Of a DNA stretch of 14,846 bases, positions 12,980 through 14,846 are shown piece after piece. The stretch comes from Clostridiales bacterium (GTDB lineage Bacteria > Bacillota > Clostridia > Lachnospirales > WQUN01), in assembly GCA_031271275.1 (NCBI GenBank), contig JAISWA010000181.1:1-14846 (forward strand), read 5' to 3'. Under the pieces are notes generated by a model. That model did not search any database, had not been told where the DNA came from, and saw only the letters and a list, made by a program, of their open reading frames with translations. Position 1 is the first letter of the stretch. Every line of letters starts with the position of its first letter. Made by a program: the position numbers and the translations under genes.

Positions 12980-13977
12980 CTTAAAATCATTCCTTTCAAA
13001 TGTTGTTCATTAAAACCTTCAGGCGGCGGCGCATACCATGATGTGCGGGCTTCATAAGGAAGCGCGGGGCGCGTTTTCATAAGCGTCAGTTTCGCGCAGT
13101 GCAGCAACTGCGCCGGGGCGCATTCCGTCCGCCTTCCCCCGTACTTTACGTCGCCAACTATCGGGTAACCCGACGCCGCCAAATGCGCCCGTATTTGGTG
13201 GGACCGCCCGGTGACGGGCAAGACTTTCAGCAGCGTGAACCCGTCGAAACGTTTAACCGCTTCATAGGCGGTGATTACCCGCGCGGGCTTGATTCCGCCG
13301 GCGGATTCAGGCAAAGCCGCTGAGCGCGGCCAGTCGCGCCGGTTTACTTCCGAAATTTTCGCGATATTGGCGTCGCCGTCCTTTTCGTATGTCCCTTCCA
13401 ATATGCCGCGCCCCTTCAGTTCCCCGTGAACCACGGCAAGGTATTCCTTTTCGATTTCGCGCTCCGCGAACAGGCTGTTAAACGCCCGCACCGCCGCCGA
13501 AGTTTTGCCGCAAACCACCAACCCGCTTGTGTTAACGTCCAACCGGTTGCAAAGCGCGGGCACAAACGCCGCGTCCCTTGCCGGGTCATACGCGCCGGAA
13601 TTTTCCAGATAATACAGCGCCCGCCCCATCAGGGTGTCGCCGCCTTTCTTTTGCATACCCCCGTGCGCCGGAAGCCCCGCCGGTTTGTTCACTATCAACA
13701 CCTGTTCATCTTCGTGAACGATATCCAGTTTACCCTCATTTTTTAAGATTTTCCGTTCTTCCGTCAGCCCGCCGACGGTTTCCGGCGAAAGGTACAGGGA
13801 AATGACGTCGCCTTCCGCCAACAGTTCCCCGCCCTCCGCTTTTTTGCCGTTCAGCTTTATGCGTTTTTTCCGGAGCAGCTTGTACAATAAAGAACGCGGC
13901 GCGGCGTTCAAATATTGTATCAAATATTTGTCCAACCGCCGCCCCGCGTCGGATTGTAAAACTGTAATTTTATTCAT
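12976..13977 (-). CDS. RluA-family RNA pseudouridine synthase with S4 domain
   Basis: The enzyme converts specific uridines of rRNA (or tRNA) to pseudouridine. The 333-residue protein has an N-terminal S4 RNA-binding domain (about 12-65; LDKYLIQYL, LLYKLLRKKRIKLNGKK), then the catalytic domain with IVNKPAGLPAHGG (95-107) and the active-site motif NRLDVNTSGLVV (144-155), D147 being the catalytic aspartate. Many relatives have HRLD; N in the first position is common in Gram-positive members. GRSHQIRAHLAASGYPIVGD follows as expected near the C-terminus. It could be an RluC- or RluD-type enzyme; target positions cannot be read from sequence. The ATG at 13977 lies inside the prfB frame, overlapping it by 8 nt, with no clear ribosome site, so it probably depends on coupling to prfB translation. 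Its own stop overlaps the nucleotidyltransferase start. Confidence 0.93.
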   Translation of the reverse strand: MNKITVLQSDAGRRLDKYLIQYLNAAPRSLLYKLLRKKRIKLNGKKAEGGELLAEGDVISLYLSPETVGGLTEERKILKNEGKLDIVHEDEQVLIVNKPAGLPAHGGMQKKGGDTLMGRALYYLENSGAYDPARDAAFVPALCNRLDVNTSGLVVCGKTSAAVRAFNSLFAEREIEKEYLAVVHGELKGRGILEGTYEKDGDANIAKISEVNRRDWPRSAALPESAGGIKPARVITAYEAVKRFDGFTLLKVLPVTGRSHQIRAHLAASGYPIVGDVKYGGRRTECAPAQLLHCAKLTLMKTRPALPYEARTSWYAPPPEGFNEQHLKGMILR

Positions 13978-14846
13978 CGCCGGTTAAGTGGTTCCTGTTG
14001 CGGTGGTCCCAAATCAGGTACGCGTTCATAAACGGGTTGAGGTTGCCGTCCATCACGCCTTGCACGTTTCCGGTTTCCTCCTCGGTGCGGTGGTCTTTGA
14101 CCATGCTGTAGGGGTGGAACACATAGGAGCGTATCTGGCTTCCCCAGGCGATATCCCTGACTTCGCCGCGAATACCGGAAAGCTTCTGCATTTGTTCCTC
14201 CTGACGAAGCACGTACAGCTTCGCTTTTAACATTTTCATGGCGCGGTCGCGGTTCTTCATCTGGCTGCGCTCGTTCTGGCACTGCACCACCACGCCGGTG
14301 GGCAGGTGCGTAATGCGTATGGCGGATTCCGTCTTGTTGACGTGCTGCCCCCCCGCGCCGCTTGAACGGTAGGTGTCCACCTTTAAATCGTCCGGGTTGA
14401 TATCCACTTCCGTATCGTCGTCCAATTCCGGCATCACGTCGCAGGAAGCGAAGGAGGTATGCCGCCTGCCCGACGAGTCGAAGGGCGAAATGCGCACAAG
14501 CCGGTGGATTCCCTTTTCGCTTTTGATATAGCCGAAAACATTCTCGCCGCTTATTTGGAACGTGACGGACTTGACCCCGGCTTCTTCCCCTTCGAGCAAA
14601 TCGAGAATCTCGAATTTATAATCGTTCTTTTCCGCCCAATGCCCGTACATGCGCAGCAGCATCCCCACCCAGTCGCAGGACTCCGTCCCGCCCGCGCCGG
14701 AATGCAGCGTGATAATGGCGTTGTTGCGGTCGTACTCGCCGGAAAGCAGCGTTTCGATGCGCAGCTTCTCATACGCCGCCTTAAAAGTTTCCGAAAGCGC
14801 CTGCGCTTCGGAAATGACGGAGGCGTCCTGTTCCTCGATGCCCAAT
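13970..14846 (-). CDS. prfB: Peptide chain release factor 2 (RF2), N-terminus outside window
   Basis: RF2 recognises UGA and UAA stop codons in the ribosomal A site and triggers peptide release. About 292 residues are visible, matching roughly residue 75 to the end of a standard 365-residue RF2. The stop-codon reading tripeptide SPF (14480-14488) identifies RF2 and not RF1, which has PxT. The catalytic GGQ (14345-14353) lies in SGAGGQHVNKTESA, and GSQIRSYVFHPYSMVKDHRT is the usual late motif. The frame continues past the window edge, so the apparent start at 14845 is internal. The programmed +1 frameshift site common near codon 25 of prfB would be outside and cannot be checked. Its end overlaps the start of the pseudouridine synthase gene by 8 nt. 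This is a housekeeping gene and a useful anchor for placing the window. Confidence 0.97.
   Translation of the reverse strand, partial: LGIEEQDASVISEAQALSETFKAAYEKLRIETLLSGEYDRNNAIITLHSGAGGTESCDWVGMLLRMYGHWAEKNDYKFEILDLLEGEEAGVKSVTFQISGENVFGYIKSEKGIHRLVRISPFDSSGRRHTSFASCDVMPELDDDTEVDINPDDLKVDTYRSSGAGGQHVNKTESAIRITHLPTGVVVQCQNERSQMKNRDRAMKMLKAKLYVLRQEEQMQKLSGIRGEVRDIAWGSQIRSYVFHPYSMVKDHRTEEETGNVQGVMDGNLNPFMNAYLIWDHRNRNHLTGDE

Overview
The window looks like a chromosomal segment of an uncultured Clostridia-type Bacillota. This is inferred from a Firmicute-style release factor 2, a TIGR03905/TSCPD small protein, AGGAGG ribosome sites, TGnTATAAT promoters and family-level resemblance; no rRNA or marker set is present to prove it. 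Base composition is roughly balanced and the genes are densely packed. There are eleven protein genes, two of them cut by the window edges. I see no tRNA, rRNA, CRISPR array, phage or transposase gene.

Layout from left to right. (1) 1-3845 is a leftward envelope-related block: murG, then a 456-nt gap packed with repeats, then a WecA/TagO-type prenyl-phosphate glycosyl-phosphotransferase, then a cut P-loop protein with a PEP-carboxykinase/HPr-kinase-like nucleotide site. (2) 3952-6685 is a rightward two-gene operon, divergent from murG: an exported M1-type zinc metallopeptidase and a fusion of a flavodoxin-like domain to an SCP2 lipid-binding domain. (3) 6750-9186 holds a leftward cation diffusion facilitator, a divergent patatin-like lipase and a small TSCPD protein. 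(4) 9201-12047 is a large leftward hybrid histidine kinase (Cache, HAMP, HisKA, HATPase, REC, Hpt). (5) 12221-14846 is a leftward cassette of prfB (cut), an RluA-family pseudouridine synthase and a sugar-1-phosphate nucleotidyltransferase whose reading frames overlap by 8 and 4 nt, which suggests translational coupling.

The most unusual material is outside the reading frames. A perfect 15-bp inverted repeat lies immediately before the histidine kinase start. Its distal arm contains the kinase's own AGGAGG ribosome site and runs into eight U residues, so the same hairpin could hide the ribosome site or end transcription. Next to it is a 132-bp palindromic element with 13-bp inverted ends that supplies the last codons and stop of the nucleotidyltransferase gene. 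A partial relative of its end lies near 2543-2566. Several other nested palindromes (2451-2519, 2626-2768, 8766-8878) occupy the gaps. Four structurally different repeats share a GAGCGAAGCGAA-like core, so this genome probably carries many small non-coding palindromic elements.

No single multi-gene defence or mobile system stands out. The best candidates for new biology are the kinase leader hairpin, the palindromic element family, the flavodoxin-SCP2 fusion and the HPr-kinase-like P-loop protein beside cell-wall genes. All function calls come from reading motifs by eye; no database search was run.
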